DNA of 64,000 bases, taken from positions 310,001 to 374,000 of the forward strand of contig NZ_JANYUY010000001.1 in assembly GCF_025060755.1 (NCBI RefSeq), given 5' to 3'. How positions within the stretch are numbered: position 1 is the first letter of the stretch; each line of letters starts with the position of its first letter. The DNA comes from Paenibacillus doosanensis. Its GTDB lineage: Bacteria > Bacillota > Bacilli > Paenibacillales > NBRC-103111. The notes beneath the pieces were generated by a model. That model saw nothing but the letters and a program-made list of their open reading frames with translations, was not told the origin of the DNA and did not search any database. The translations under genes were made by a program, and so were the position numbers. Shown here one piece after another: positions 51,791-60,751 of the stretch.

Positions 51791-53065
51791 ATGAATCAGA
51801 AGCGATTTCATATTGCCATTGTCGGATTAGGCTACGTCGGACTTCCTCTGGCGCAATTGTTTTTGGAAAAGGGGCATACCGTCTACGGTATCGATGTCGA
51901 CTCAAGCAAGATTCAGAAGCTGCAGCATCGGCAAAGCTATTTATCCGATTTTTCCGCAAAAGAGATTCGAAGGTTATTTGCCGACGGTACCTTTCACGTA
52001 AGCGAATCTTTCGATGCGGTCGGCCAAGCGGATGCGGTCATCATTTGCGTTCCTACCCCGCTGGATCAAGACAGCAAACCCGATTTAACCTATGTCAAAC
52101 ATGCGGTCCGCAACATTATGCCCCATTTGCATAAAGGACATTTGGTCGTGTTGGAAAGCTCGACTTATCCGGGAACGACGGAGGAAGAATTGCAGCCCCT
52201 GATAGAATCGACAGGAATGGTTGTCGGGGTGGACGTGCACTTGGCCTACTCGCCGGAGCGTATCGATCCGGGAGCTCGCCGGAGTCCCCTGCATGAAATC
52301 CCCAAAGTGCTAGGAGGCGTATCCGGCCAATGTACTTCTTACGCCAAACAAATCTATGAGAGTGTTTTCCAAAATGTTGTCGTCGTCTCCTCTCCGAGGG
52401 TCGCCGAATTTACGAAAATACTTGAAAACTGCCAAAGACTCGTCAATATTTCTTTCATGAACGAGCTGGCGATGATGTGCGAAAAAATGAACATTAACCT
52501 GTGGGAAGCCATCGACGCCGCAAGCACCAAGCCGTACGGCTTTACCCCCTATTATCCGGGCCCCGGAATCGGCGGTCACTGCATACCGGTCGACCCGCTC
52601 TATTTGCTGTGGAAGGCTAAGCAATATGATGTGGACCTGCAGTTTATCGAAGTGGCGCATAAGGTGAACGAAGGGATGCCCGAATATGTCGTGCAGCGGG
52701 TGACGCACAGCCTTGCAGGTAAACCGCTAAATGAGTGCGGCGTCTTGGTTATCGGAGTAACTTATAAAAAAGACGTCAACGACCTGCGCGAATCCACGGC
52801 GATTCCGATTATAGAGAAGCTTATGAAGCTAGGGATCAAGGTCAGCTTCCACGATCCGTATATTCAGGAGATTCGCGTCGGCGGACAGCTCTTGAAAGGA
52901 AGTTCGCTGACCAAACGAAATATCGAGCAGCAGGATTGCGTCCTGATTCTAACCGATCACTCGGCCATTCCTTATGAAGGGGTTGCGGCTCACGCCAATC
53001 TGGTTATCGATACCCGCAATGCGATGAAGCATGTCAGCGAACGCGATCATATCGTCACAATCTAA
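51791..53065 (+). CDS. UDP-sugar 6-dehydrogenase (Ugd/WbpA family)
   Basis: A 424-aa NAD-dependent UDP-sugar dehydrogenase that oxidises a UDP-hexose C6 alcohol to the uronate in two steps. GLGYVG at 12-17 binds NAD; AEFTKILEN is the family helix near 205-213; C264 in GPGIGGHCIPVDP is the catalytic cysteine. The WbpA/TviB subgroup (UDP-GlcNAc or GalNAc) and the UDP-glucose type cannot be told apart from this. AAGGAG precedes the ATG. It heads a plus-strand operon with two epimerase-type genes (53099, 54077) that could decarboxylate or epimerise its product. Confidence 0.9.
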   Translation: MNQKRFHIAIVGLGYVGLPLAQLFLEKGHTVYGIDVDSSKIQKLQHRQSYLSDFSAKEIRRLFADGTFHVSESFDAVGQADAVIICVPTPLDQDSKPDLTYVKHAVRNIMPHLHKGHLVVLESSTYPGTTEEELQPLIESTGMVVGVDVHLAYSPERIDPGARRSPLHEIPKVLGGVSGQCTSYAKQIYESVFQNVVVVSSPRVAEFTKILENCQRLVNISFMNELAMMCEKMNINLWEAIDAASTKPYGFTPYYPGPGIGGHCIPVDPLYLLWKAKQYDVDLQFIEVAHKVNEGMPEYVVQRVTHSLAGKPLNECGVLVIGVTYKKDVNDLRESTAIPIIEKLMKLGIKVSFHDPYIQEIRVGGQLLKGSSLTKRNIEQQDCVLILTDHSAIPYEGVAAHANLVIDTRNAMKHVSERDHIVTI

Positions 53066-53098
53066 GAAGAAAGCAAACGGAAGAGGTGATAGAGCGAA

Positions 53099-54073
53099 AT
53101 GAATATTCTTGTAACGGGAGGGGCCGGATTTATAGGTTCTCATCTAGTGCATCGTTTAATAGAGTTAGGGCATCATGTATGGACATTAGACGATATGTCG
53201 ACAGGCCGGCTGCATTTTTTGGACGAAGCGACGGAAAGCAATCGGCACTCGATGATCCACGGCTCGGTCACCGACAAAGAGCTGCTTAAGGGACTGATCG
53301 AACGCTGCGATGTCGTCTTCCATTTGGCCGCCGTTCTCGGGGTCAAAAACACCGTCGAAAATCCGTTGAAGGTCATTGAAGGCAATATCGACGGTACGCG
53401 GAACGTTCTTGAGCTGGCCATGAAATACGGCGCGAAGGTCGTCTTTGCTTCGACATCGGAAATTTACGGCAAAAACAGCAAGCTGCCGTTCAAGGAAGAT
53501 TCGGACCGGGTGCTTGGCGACCCTTCGATTCACCGCTGGTGCTATGCGACGGCCAAAGCGATCGACGAGCATCTGTGCTTCGCCTACGCGGAGCAAGGGC
53601 TTCCGGTCACCGTCGTCCGCTATTTCAACGCGTACGGCCCGCGGCAAACCTCCTCGCAGTACGGGGGCGTCGTGCCGCGGTTTATTAAAGCAGCTCTCGC
53701 GAATGAGCCTTTGGAGGTTCACGGCGACGGATCGCAAATCCGCTGCTTTACCTTTATCCGGGATACCGTCGAAGGGACTGTCGCCGCAATGGAACCTGCA
53801 GCTAACGGCCTGGCGTTTAATATCGGCTCGGAACGCCCGATCGCGATCGTCGATTTGGCGCACCGCATCGTGAAGCTGGCAGGCTCGTCTTCTCCCGTCG
53901 TATTTATTCCTCATGCCCAAGCATACGGTCCCGGCTTCGAGGATATGGCCGCCCGCATTCCGGATATATCGCGGGCCAGACGAATACTTCAGTACGAACC
54001 GTCCGTATCGCTGGAGGAAGGTCTGCAGCTGTCGATCGATTGGTACAAACGGCAACAGAAAGCGGGAGGATGA
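53099..54073 (+). CDS. NAD-dependent sugar epimerase/dehydratase (UDP-uronate decarboxylase-like)
   Basis: A 324-aa extended SDR acting on nucleotide sugars. GGAGFIGS (7-14) binds NAD; S118-T119-S120-E121-IYG and Y149-x3-K153 form the active site. The SEIYG and RYFNAYGPRQ patterns, and linkage to the UDP-sugar dehydrogenase, fit UDP-glucuronate decarboxylase (UDP-xylose synthase) or a UDP-glucuronate 4-epimerase. AGAGGTG precedes the ATG. The next gene follows after three bases. Confidence 0.85.
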   Translation: MNILVTGGAGFIGSHLVHRLIELGHHVWTLDDMSTGRLHFLDEATESNRHSMIHGSVTDKELLKGLIERCDVVFHLAAVLGVKNTVENPLKVIEGNIDGTRNVLELAMKYGAKVVFASTSEIYGKNSKLPFKEDSDRVLGDPSIHRWCYATAKAIDEHLCFAYAEQGLPVTVVRYFNAYGPRQTSSQYGGVVPRFIKAALANEPLEVHGDGSQIRCFTFIRDTVEGTVAAMEPAANGLAFNIGSERPIAIVDLAHRIVKLAGSSSPVVFIPHAQAYGPGFEDMAARIPDISRARRILQYEPSVSLEEGLQLSIDWYKRQQKAGG

Positions 54074-54076
54074 GCT

Positions 54077-54997
54077 ATGAAGGCTATCGTTACCGGCGGA
54101 GCCGGGTTCATCGGTTCTCATCTGGTCGAAGCGCTACTCGCGGAAGGGATCAACGTGCAGGTCATCGATAATTTAAGTACCGGGAATGCCGATTATTTGC
54201 CCGCCGGCGTTCCCTTGCATCGCATGGATATTCGGAGCGAAGAAGTGCGGGAGCTCTTGCTGCGCGAGCGCCCCGACGTCGTCTTTCATCACGCGGCCCA
54301 AGTCGACGTCCAGCGTTCCGTATCCGACCCCGGAGCGGACGCCTCGGTCAACATCGCAGGAACCGCCAATCTGGTTCACGCCTGCGCGCAGGCATCCGTG
54401 CAAAAAATCATCTACGCTTCCTCCTGCGCCGTCTATGGAGATTTGCAAACGGTGCTCGTTCATGAAGACGACCCTACGCAGCCGATTTCCTTCTACGGCA
54501 TATCCAAGCTGACGCCCGAATCGTATTTGCGCGTATTTCACAGGCTGTACGGATTAAACTATACGATCCTTCGGTATGCCAACGTGTACGGCCCGCGGCA
54601 AACCCCCAAAGGAGAGGGCGGCGTCGTTGCGATCTGCCTCGACCGTCTCCGTAAGGGGCTTCCTCTTATCGTCTACGGAGACGGAGAGCAAACGCGCGAT
54701 TTCGTGTATGTCAAGGATGTAGTTAAGGCCAATCTGGCCGCCATGCATCGGGGAGATTGGCAAACCGTTCAAATCGGAACCGCTGCGAGCGTCTCGGTAA
54801 ACCGGCTGGTGGAGCAGCTGCAAGTTTTGCACGGGGCTCCGATCGCCGTTGTGCACAGGCCGGAGCGAGCCGGAGATATCCGGCACAGCTGCCTGAGCAA
54901 TGCGAAAGCGTATGAGCAGCTGGGCTGGACGGCCGATTACGATCTTGTTCAAGGTCTCAAGAGCACGTACGAATATGAAATGCGTTCCGCAGAATAA
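54077..54997 (+). CDS. NAD-dependent sugar 4-epimerase-like protein
   Basis: A 306-aa extended SDR of the GalE/WbpP type. GGAGFIGS is at 7-14 and the catalytic Y140-x3-K144 in FYGISKL is intact; NVYGPRQTPKGEGGV is the substrate loop. Its separate identity from the gene at 53099 (little shared outside the core) suggests a different step, for example C4 epimerisation of UDP-GlcA or UDP-xylose. GGGAGGATG overlaps its ribosome site. A perfect hairpin follows the stop. Confidence 0.87.
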   Translation: MKAIVTGGAGFIGSHLVEALLAEGINVQVIDNLSTGNADYLPAGVPLHRMDIRSEEVRELLLRERPDVVFHHAAQVDVQRSVSDPGADASVNIAGTANLVHACAQASVQKIIYASSCAVYGDLQTVLVHEDDPTQPISFYGISKLTPESYLRVFHRLYGLNYTILRYANVYGPRQTPKGEGGVVAICLDRLRKGLPLIVYGDGEQTRDFVYVKDVVKANLAAMHRGDWQTVQIGTAASVSVNRLVEQLQVLHGAPIAVVHRPERAGDIRHSCLSNAKAYEQLGWTADYDLVQGLKSTYEYEMRSAE

Positions 54998-55001
54998 CAC
55001 G

Positions 55002-55048
55002 CTAAGCCCGGTCCCGTCAGTAAAACCTCCTGACAGTGCCGGGCTTAG
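55002..55048. terminator. Bidirectional hairpin between ugd operon and GT2 gene
   Basis: CTAAGCCCGG (55002-55011) pairs perfectly with CCGGGCTTAG (55039-55048), with an inner TCAG/CTGA stem. Two operons converge here, but neither side has a good T run. Confidence 0.5.
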
Positions 55049-55065
55049 ATCGTTCTGCCGCTTAG

Positions 55066-55794
55066 CTAGACTTGCCCGCCAAGCTTATGAATATAGTCGG
55101 TCATCGAGCGGCGATAGCGCTCGCGGGTCTGCTCGATCTCCAATTGGATGCTCGGCCAATGCCGCACCGTCCCCATCTGGGGATGCCACCGGTAACCGAT
55201 CAGCGGTTCGTCTACAAAAGCAAACCGGTAACCGGCCAGCATGATGCGAAACCACAGATCGTAATCGTGTGTATATGGCAGCGCTTCGTTGAATAAACCG
55301 ATCTCCTCCAATAATCGGACAGACATGACGACCGTGCAGCCGTTAATCGGATTCAAGGTCAGCATGGCAGAGCACAATGCGGCTTCATCCGCAAAACGCG
55401 GCGTGACATCGGTCTGTGTCACCAGACCGTTCTCATCCATCAAGTCGAACGAGCAGAAGCTGATCTCCGCTTGGCGTTCAAGCATAAAAGGGATTTGCAC
55501 GGCCAGTTTATGCGGATAGAACAGATCGTCCGAGCTCAGCCAGGCGATATAGTCTCCGGAAGCCCGGCGAATGCCGTAATTTAATGCGCTGGCCGTGCCT
55601 CCGTTCGGCTTGCGCATATACAGGACGCGGTTCATCAAAGGGACAATTTTTCCGATCTCGCCGTACCGGTTCGACCCGTCGTCCACGACGATGATTTCGA
55701 CGTTCGGATATGTCTGCGCAAGCGCGCTGGATATGGCCTGATAAGCGTACGGATCGTTGTAGAAAGGAATGACGATCGTCACTTTGGGATTCAT
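55066..55794 (-). CDS. GT2-family glycosyltransferase
   Basis: A 242-aa GT-A enzyme: VTIVIPFYNDPYAYQAI, VDDGSN (about 41-46) and the SSDDLF metal site (about 90-95). HDYDLWFRIMLAGYRFAFVD near 185-204 is the acceptor segment. The ATG at 55794 overlaps the preceding stop as ATGA, with GAAGGGG about nine bases before; an ATG at 55803 is next to that site. It is the last gene of a long minus-strand operon that begins beyond the window end. Acceptor unknown. Confidence 0.87.
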   Translation of the reverse strand: MNPKVTIVIPFYNDPYAYQAISSALAQTYPNVEIIVVDDGSNRYGEIGKIVPLMNRVLYMRKPNGGTASALNYGIRRASGDYIAWLSSDDLFYPHKLAVQIPFMLERQAEISFCSFDLMDENGLVTQTDVTPRFADEAALCSAMLTLNPINGCTVVMSVRLLEEIGLFNEALPYTHDYDLWFRIMLAGYRFAFVDEPLIGYRWHPQMGTVRHWPSIQLEIEQTRERYRRSMTDYIHKLGGQV

Positions 55795-56669
55795 CGGGCC
55801 CATTCCCCTTCCTGCGCATGCCCGTCGATCCAGTCGCGCAGTTCCTTCAGCATTTCGGGATAACCCGGAACCGGGTACTCCAGATCGGCGCGTGTGCTGC
55901 GCAGCGTCCGGTCCAGCGATTTGGCGCCGCGAGGCTCAAGGCAAACATCCCTCTTGCCGAAGACGTCTTGGATCAGCTTCAGCAAACCGTACTTGCTGAT
56001 TTCGTACGGAGCGGTCAAATGCACAAGTCCGGTCAAGCGATCTCCGCGCTCCAGCGCATGGCGGATGAATTTGGCAAGCTCCAGCGTCGTCACGCCGTTC
56101 CAGCGCACCCGAACGAAGCCTTGTACCGTCCCGCGCTGCTTCATAAACCATTGCATCAGCCCGATCCCGTTCCGGCGAATTTCCGGTCCGATGATCGACG
56201 TGCGCACGGTCAGATGCGGAGCCCGCAGCACCTCGCCGAGCGCCTTCGTTCTCGCGTATACCGTCGTGCCGTCGGGCACGCGGTCTTCCTCGTAGGCCCC
56301 GGCCCCGGAAGCATCGCCGGAAAATACGCAGTCCGTGCTTATATGAATCAGACGCCCGCCAACCCGCTCCGCAGCTTCCGCGAGCAAATGCGGCAGAAGA
56401 CCGTTAATACGGTACGCTTCCGTCACCTTTTGCTCGGCGTTATCGTTCAATATGCCGATGCAGTTGACGACGACATCGGGCCGCACGGCTTCTATCAGCC
56501 TTTTTACGGCTTCGTCGTCGCTCGCTTCCAAGTACAAACCGCTCCCCGGCCTATCCCGCAAAAGCTGTTCCCGGATCGTATAGAACACGTCGCAGCCGGT
56601 ACGCTCGGATAAATATCGAACGAGCATATGGCCGGCCATTCCGCCGCCTCCGGTCACAAGAACTCTCAT
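55791..56669 (-). CDS. RmlD-like sugar 4-reductase (CapF/WbvR-type, no cupin)
   Basis: A 292-aa SDR: TGGGGMAGH (6-14), VNCIGILNDNAEQ, STDCVFSG and the catalytic YARTKALGE (Y-x3-K). It is coupled by ATGA to the genes on both sides. In CapE-CapF-CapG clusters the CapF reductase carries a C-terminal cupin epimerase; here only the reductase part exists, as in WbvR, which makes UDP-L-RhaNAc. The product after WecB-type 2-epimerisation would then be UDP-L-QuiNAc or UDP-L-FucNAc. No cupin gene is adjacent. Confidence 0.82.
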   Translation of the reverse strand: MRVLVTGGGGMAGHMLVRYLSERTGCDVFYTIREQLLRDRPGSGLYLEASDDEAVKRLIEAVRPDVVVNCIGILNDNAEQKVTEAYRINGLLPHLLAEAAERVGGRLIHISTDCVFSGDASGAGAYEEDRVPDGTTVYARTKALGEVLRAPHLTVRTSIIGPEIRRNGIGLMQWFMKQRGTVQGFVRVRWNGVTTLELAKFIRHALERGDRLTGLVHLTAPYEISKYGLLKLIQDVFGKRDVCLEPRGAKSLDRTLRSTRADLEYPVPGYPEMLKELRDWIDGHAQEGEWAR

Positions 56670-57655
56670 GGCAAAAAACCTCCCTTCAGCAGCATCCGTT
56701 CAATCTCGTGAAGGTTCATCAGACTTTGTCCCGAAGCGTAGCTTCCCGCAGCCGCCCGCGGAAATCGGGAGTAATATTTCTGAAGCCCCGGGATATCCAG
56801 CGGCGGCAAAATGACCATGTATTCGTCATCGTATAAAACCGTGTTATGCGACTCGTATTCGGAATACAAAATTTCTTCTATTTTCTCCCCCGGGCGCACC
56901 CCCAGCTCAACCATATCGACGTCCTTTTTGCCCAAAGCCTCGGAGAGCACCGCAGCTAAATCGACAATCCGGCAGCTGGGCATCTTCATCACGAACGTTT
57001 CCCCTCCGAGACCTTTTTCCGCGGCATGCAGCAGCATCGCTATCGCTTCCTGCAGCGTCAGGAAAAAGCGGGTCATCGCCTTGTCGGTGATGCCGATTTG
57101 ATTTTTCTCCACGATCTGCTTGCGGAACACATGAATAACGCTGCCGTTCGTGCCGAGCACATTGCCCCCGCGGACGCAGACGAATTTCGTATCGGCGCTC
57201 GACAAATTCGCCTGCGTTATCAGCTTCTCGCCGATCGCCTTGGTCATGCCGTAGAAATTGACCGGGCTCGCCGCTTTATCCGAGGACACATAGATTACTT
57301 TCTTCACTTTCGCTTCGATAGCCGCCTCGATGACGTTTTGCGTCCCGGTCACATTCGTCTTCAGCGCTTCGAACGGCTGGTCCTCGCAAACCGGTACATG
57401 CTTGAGCGCAGCAAGATGAAACAAACAATCGACGTCCCGGCATGCTTTAAGCAGAGCCTGTTTATCCCGAATATCGCCGATGCAAAAGCGAAGCCGCGGA
57501 TCGGAGAACGTATTCTTCATCGCCACCTGGTTCGCTTCGTTGCGGGTAAATACGATAATCTCCAGCGGATCGTATTTGCTAAGAAGCTGGGCGGTCAGCT
57601 CATATCCCCACGAGCCTGTACCGCCGGTAATTAAAATTTTGCGGCTGTCAAACAT
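56666..57655 (-). CDS. UDP-GlcNAc 5-inverting 4,6-dehydratase (CapE/FnlA-like)
   Basis: A 329-aa extended SDR of the polysaccharide-biosynthesis type. TGGTGSWG (10-17) binds NADP; KHVPVCEDQP (about 85-94), SSDKA and YGMTK (Y-x3-K) are the active-site segments, and GTNGSVIHVFRKQI is the substrate loop. CapE-type enzymes dehydrate UDP-GlcNAc and invert C5, opening the L-2-acetamido-6-deoxyhexose route. Its neighbours are a WecB-type epimerase and an RmlD-like reductase, the expected set. GGGAGGG precedes the ATG. Confidence 0.87.
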   Translation of the reverse strand: MFDSRKILITGGTGSWGYELTAQLLSKYDPLEIIVFTRNEANQVAMKNTFSDPRLRFCIGDIRDKQALLKACRDVDCLFHLAALKHVPVCEDQPFEALKTNVTGTQNVIEAAIEAKVKKVIYVSSDKAASPVNFYGMTKAIGEKLITQANLSSADTKFVCVRGGNVLGTNGSVIHVFRKQIVEKNQIGITDKAMTRFFLTLQEAIAMLLHAAEKGLGGETFVMKMPSCRIVDLAAVLSEALGKKDVDMVELGVRPGEKIEEILYSEYESHNTVLYDDEYMVILPPLDIPGLQKYYSRFPRAAAGSYASGQSLMNLHEIERMLLKGGFLP

Positions 57656-57657
57656 CG

Positions 57658-58740
57658 CTACATCCCTCCCAGTACAAATTTGACGACTTTATCGGATACG
57701 GCGGCATCCAGATAACCTTCCGGGCATACCCAATTTCTGGATAGGCGAAGCGCCAGCTTCACCGCGCCGACAATATTCGCGGCATCGACGCCGGCGACGA
57801 TATTGCTGCCGCAATCGACCGTTTCCGGGCGTTCCGTGCTGGTGCGGATCGTTACGGAGGGAACGTGGAATATGCAGCATTCCTCCTGCACCGTGCCGCT
57901 GTCGGTCAAGACGCACAGAGCATGCTTCTCCAGATGCGCGAAATCGATAAATCCGAACGGTTCGTGAAATTCGACCAGCGGGTGCGTCGCAAGCGGGACG
58001 GAGCCGCCGATTCTCGCCCTTGTGCGGGGATGGGTGCTGCAGATCATGCGGTATCCGAACGACTCCGCGACCCGGTTAAGTCCGTCCATAATCCCTTGCA
58101 AGCGAAACGGATTGTCGACATTCTCGGCTCTGTGGATCGTGACGAGAAAATAAGGTTCGCCTCCAAGCCCCAGCTGCTCGCGGATGCGGCTTGCTTGAAT
58201 TTGCGGCTCGTAATGCGTCAGCACCTCATAGATCGGATTGCCTGTCACGACGATGCAGCGGGCGGGAATTCCTTCCCCGAGCAGATTTTGCTTGCTCTGC
58301 GAAGTGTAGGGCATATTGACGCTGGAGACGGCGTCGATGACACGCCGATTTTTCTCCTCCGGCACATTCCGGTCGAAGCAGCGGTTGCCGGCTTCCATAT
58401 GGACGACCGGAATATTCATCCGCTCGGCCAGGATGGCGCATAACGCGCTGTTCGTATCCCCGAGCAGCAGCACCTTATCCGGCTTTTCAGCCAGCAATAT
58501 CGATTCGACCTCCCCGAACATCGCCGACAGCTGGCTGCCGAGCGAGTATCCCTGAGGCTTAATTTGGTAGTCCGGGTAACGGATGCCCAATTCCTGAAAA
58601 AAAATATCATGCAGCGTCGGCGTCAAATTTTGCCCGGTATGCACGACGGCATGCCGGTCCGCCAACTGATCGAGCTTGCTCATAATAAGGCTAAGTCGGA
58701 TCATCTCGGGTCTGGTGCCGAGAATGGTGACGATGTTCAC
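57658..58740 (-). CDS. UDP-N-acetylglucosamine 2-epimerase family enzyme (WecB/CapG-like)
   Basis: A 360-aa non-hydrolysing epimerase. TILGTRPEMIRLS is the N-terminal UDP loop, PVVHMEAGNRCFDRN, TIHRAENVD (H near 200) and LTDSGTVQEE are catalytic signatures. With the CapE and RmlD-like genes it probably epimerises the 4-reduced L-sugar at C2 rather than making ManNAc. It starts with GTG, overlapping the upstream stop by four bases (GTGA). Confidence 0.88.
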   Translation of the reverse strand: MNIVTILGTRPEMIRLSLIMSKLDQLADRHAVVHTGQNLTPTLHDIFFQELGIRYPDYQIKPQGYSLGSQLSAMFGEVESILLAEKPDKVLLLGDTNSALCAILAERMNIPVVHMEAGNRCFDRNVPEEKNRRVIDAVSSVNMPYTSQSKQNLLGEGIPARCIVVTGNPIYEVLTHYEPQIQASRIREQLGLGGEPYFLVTIHRAENVDNPFRLQGIMDGLNRVAESFGYRMICSTHPRTRARIGGSVPLATHPLVEFHEPFGFIDFAHLEKHALCVLTDSGTVQEECCIFHVPSVTIRTSTERPETVDCGSNIVAGVDAANIVGAVKLALRLSRNWVCPEGYLDAAVSDKVVKFVLGGM

Positions 58741-60383
58741 GGCAATCCCCCTTTCTGTTCGAATGTTGCGCCTGATGCCGGCAGATGCTCCGTTAACGGC
58801 TCTCCCCGGGGCATGAGACGCACTTGTTCATCGTCAAGCGTTACCGTCCTGCCAAGGTCAAAGCCCCGTATTTGCGCGCTGAGCGGCGAAGTAAACGGAT
58901 AAAGACAGCCGTCCCGCAGCAAATAAATCGTCGCTTCGGTGCCGCGAACCAGCATGACCGAAGGACGATAGAGATGCCAAGGCGAATCCGTGCTGACGGG
59001 CGCGCCGGTCGGAAAGCGATGCAGCAGCTCATCCGGCACGAACCGGACATCCGACCATCTATATTGATAAAATTGGAACGCTTCTTCCGAAACGAACGGC
59101 CGCTTCCTGCCGTGTTCGAGAAGAAATACCGTCGGCGCGGTCTCTCCGCGATAGACGGCATTCATCTGCAGCTCCGGCAGAGAAGCGCATTGGCGCGAAG
59201 CCGCCGTTTCCTTCAGCTTCGCATGAAACCGCTGCAGCAGTCCGTCCAGCCGCCTCCGGTACGAGCGGATGCCGAACGCCGACTCCACCGCTCGCCGGAT
59301 GTCCGCTTGCGCTCCCGCCTGCGCTTGCATCCGCTCCCGAACTTTGGCCGTCAGCCCGGCCACATCGCCCGCTTCCGCCAGCCATTCCCCGTATCCGGCG
59401 GCATTCAATATTTCCTCCAGTCCTCCCGACCGGTAGGCCACTACGCTTTTGCCGAAGACAAGTCCTTCCATAGCCGTCATCCCGAAGCCCTCCGGAACGA
59501 GGCTCGGCACAACGACGATATCCATAGCCGGGAACAGCGCCTGAATCCGCGCTTCAAACGCGATGTGATGAAACCGCTCGCCGCAGCCCGATTCGTCCAT
59601 CAGCCTTTGACACCGCTCCATATACACGGCGTCCGTCGGCGTCCCGACGATCAGGAAGCGAACATGGGACGCTTGCTCCGCCAGCAGGACAGCCATCCGG
59701 ATGAAATGGTCCAAGCCCTTCTCCGGATGCAGGCTCGCGGCGATATAACCGATAAGAAATTGGCGCTCCCGCAGTCCGAGCTCTTTCCGCTTGTCTCGGC
59801 GATAATCCCTCCATTGCTCCGGCTGCAGTTCATCCTGCAGCCACGTCGGCGGCAAGTAAACCAATTTATCGCTGAGTCCAATGGCGCGGAAAGGACGCAG
59901 AGCCGTTTCCGAAATACCAACGATCCAATCGGAATAGTGGTGAATAAGCTCTGCGGCTTCCGTAGAAGCGCTGTTCGCCCCGACAACCTCCGTAATCAGC
60001 CAGGCGACGGGAATTTCCAGTCGTTTGGCTGCGATAGCCGGCAGCGCATTGACGCAAGTGCTGACGGCTACCAAATCGGGCTGATGCAGCAGAAGCAGGT
60101 TCGTCAGAAGGGCATGCCGCTTCTGCTCCAGCATTCCCTGCACCTCCTGCGTCAGGCCTGCTTCCGATTCGTATACCGGCCACACGAGAGGAATATCGCA
60201 TACGAGCGCAGACAAGCCTCTGCGCGCCGCCTCTTGGTACAAACGGCCTTGCTCGGGAACGACCAGCGTACAGTCAAAGCGCCGATTCGCCTCGGCCGCC
60301 AGCATCAGCAAATATTTCTCCGCACCGGTTATAAAGCGGCTTCCGCCAATATGCGAGAAAAGCATCATCTTCGGTCTGCCCAT
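58737..60383 (-). CDS. GT4-family glycosyltransferase with two C-terminal G-x2-RPF repeats
   Basis: A 548-aa GT-B enzyme: MLFSHIGGSRFITGAEKYLL at the N-terminus, LIGYIAASLHPEKGLDHFI, VVPSLVPEGFGMTAMEGLVF. The catalytic domain ends near 400. A linker, then about 410-470 (TVFLLEHGRKRPFVSEEAFQ, then WSDVRFVPDELLHRFP) and about 480-535 (TIYLLRDGCLYPFTSPLS and LMPRGEPL) form two copies of a beta repeat. The first copy is like the wall-binding-type IENGKKR-x-I repeat of some surface proteins. Start at 60383 follows AGGGGTGAG. The fusion on a glycosyltransferase is unusual. Confidence 0.85.
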   Translation of the reverse strand: MGRPKMMLFSHIGGSRFITGAEKYLLMLAAEANRRFDCTLVVPEQGRLYQEAARRGLSALVCDIPLVWPVYESEAGLTQEVQGMLEQKRHALLTNLLLLHQPDLVAVSTCVNALPAIAAKRLEIPVAWLITEVVGANSASTEAAELIHHYSDWIVGISETALRPFRAIGLSDKLVYLPPTWLQDELQPEQWRDYRRDKRKELGLRERQFLIGYIAASLHPEKGLDHFIRMAVLLAEQASHVRFLIVGTPTDAVYMERCQRLMDESGCGERFHHIAFEARIQALFPAMDIVVVPSLVPEGFGMTAMEGLVFGKSVVAYRSGGLEEILNAAGYGEWLAEAGDVAGLTAKVRERMQAQAGAQADIRRAVESAFGIRSYRRRLDGLLQRFHAKLKETAASRQCASLPELQMNAVYRGETAPTVFLLEHGRKRPFVSEEAFQFYQYRWSDVRFVPDELLHRFPTGAPVSTDSPWHLYRPSVMLVRGTEATIYLLRDGCLYPFTSPLSAQIRGFDLGRTVTLDDEQVRLMPRGEPLTEHLPASGATFEQKGGLP

Positions 60384-60428
60384 CCGCTCACCCCTAAATG
60401 AAAACAACCGTTTGCATGGCCGTCCCGA

Positions 60429-60725
60429 TCAGACCGCCTCCTGAAGCCCCGCAGCGAAACCGGCATGAAACCCTTCGTTATAGGCCTGATCGAAGGCTTT
60501 ATTGAAGGCTTGCGCATAGCTTTGCGTCTCCTGCGCTCCGCCCCTCCGGCGTTTGCCGGACCGTCTAACCGTCTTTCTCTTGCTTAACCGCGACATGGAC
60601 TTGCGTGGCAGCCTGCCTGTTTTGCTGCGGCGGGATTTCGGCCGAACTCGCGCCTTCGCTTTTCGCTTGCCTCTTCCTGCCGCCGCTATCGTCACAGTCG
60701 CAGTCCGTTTTTCCGCTGAAAGCAT
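60429..60725 (-). CDS. Tiny arginine-rich protein with aromatic-Gly tetrapeptide tail
   Basis: A 98-aa protein starting at ATG 60725, six bases after GGGAGGG; an ATG at 60731 abuts the ribosome site. Residues 20-68 are Lys/Arg-rich (RGKRKAKARVRPKSRR). The last 30 residues (60432-60521) are a run FNKA-FDQA-YNEG-FHAG-FAAG, the same four-residue pattern as in the CgeB proteins and the GT2 at 43960. There is no cysteine or membrane helix. It sits between a glycosyltransferase and a CgeB gene. The basic charge and tail suggest a scaffold or coat component; function unknown. Confidence 0.78.
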   Translation of the reverse strand: MLSAEKRTATVTIAAAGRGKRKAKARVRPKSRRSKTGRLPRKSMSRLSKRKTVRRSGKRRRGGAQETQSYAQAFNKAFDQAYNEGFHAGFAAGLQEAV

Positions 60726-60751
60726 GTTCATCCCTCCCTGAACAATTTGCA

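Noticed and set aside
58824-60401. 525-codon plus-strand frame opposite the GT4 gene
   Set aside because: The opposite strand encodes a clear glycosyltransferase with repeats; this frame has no recognisable domain.
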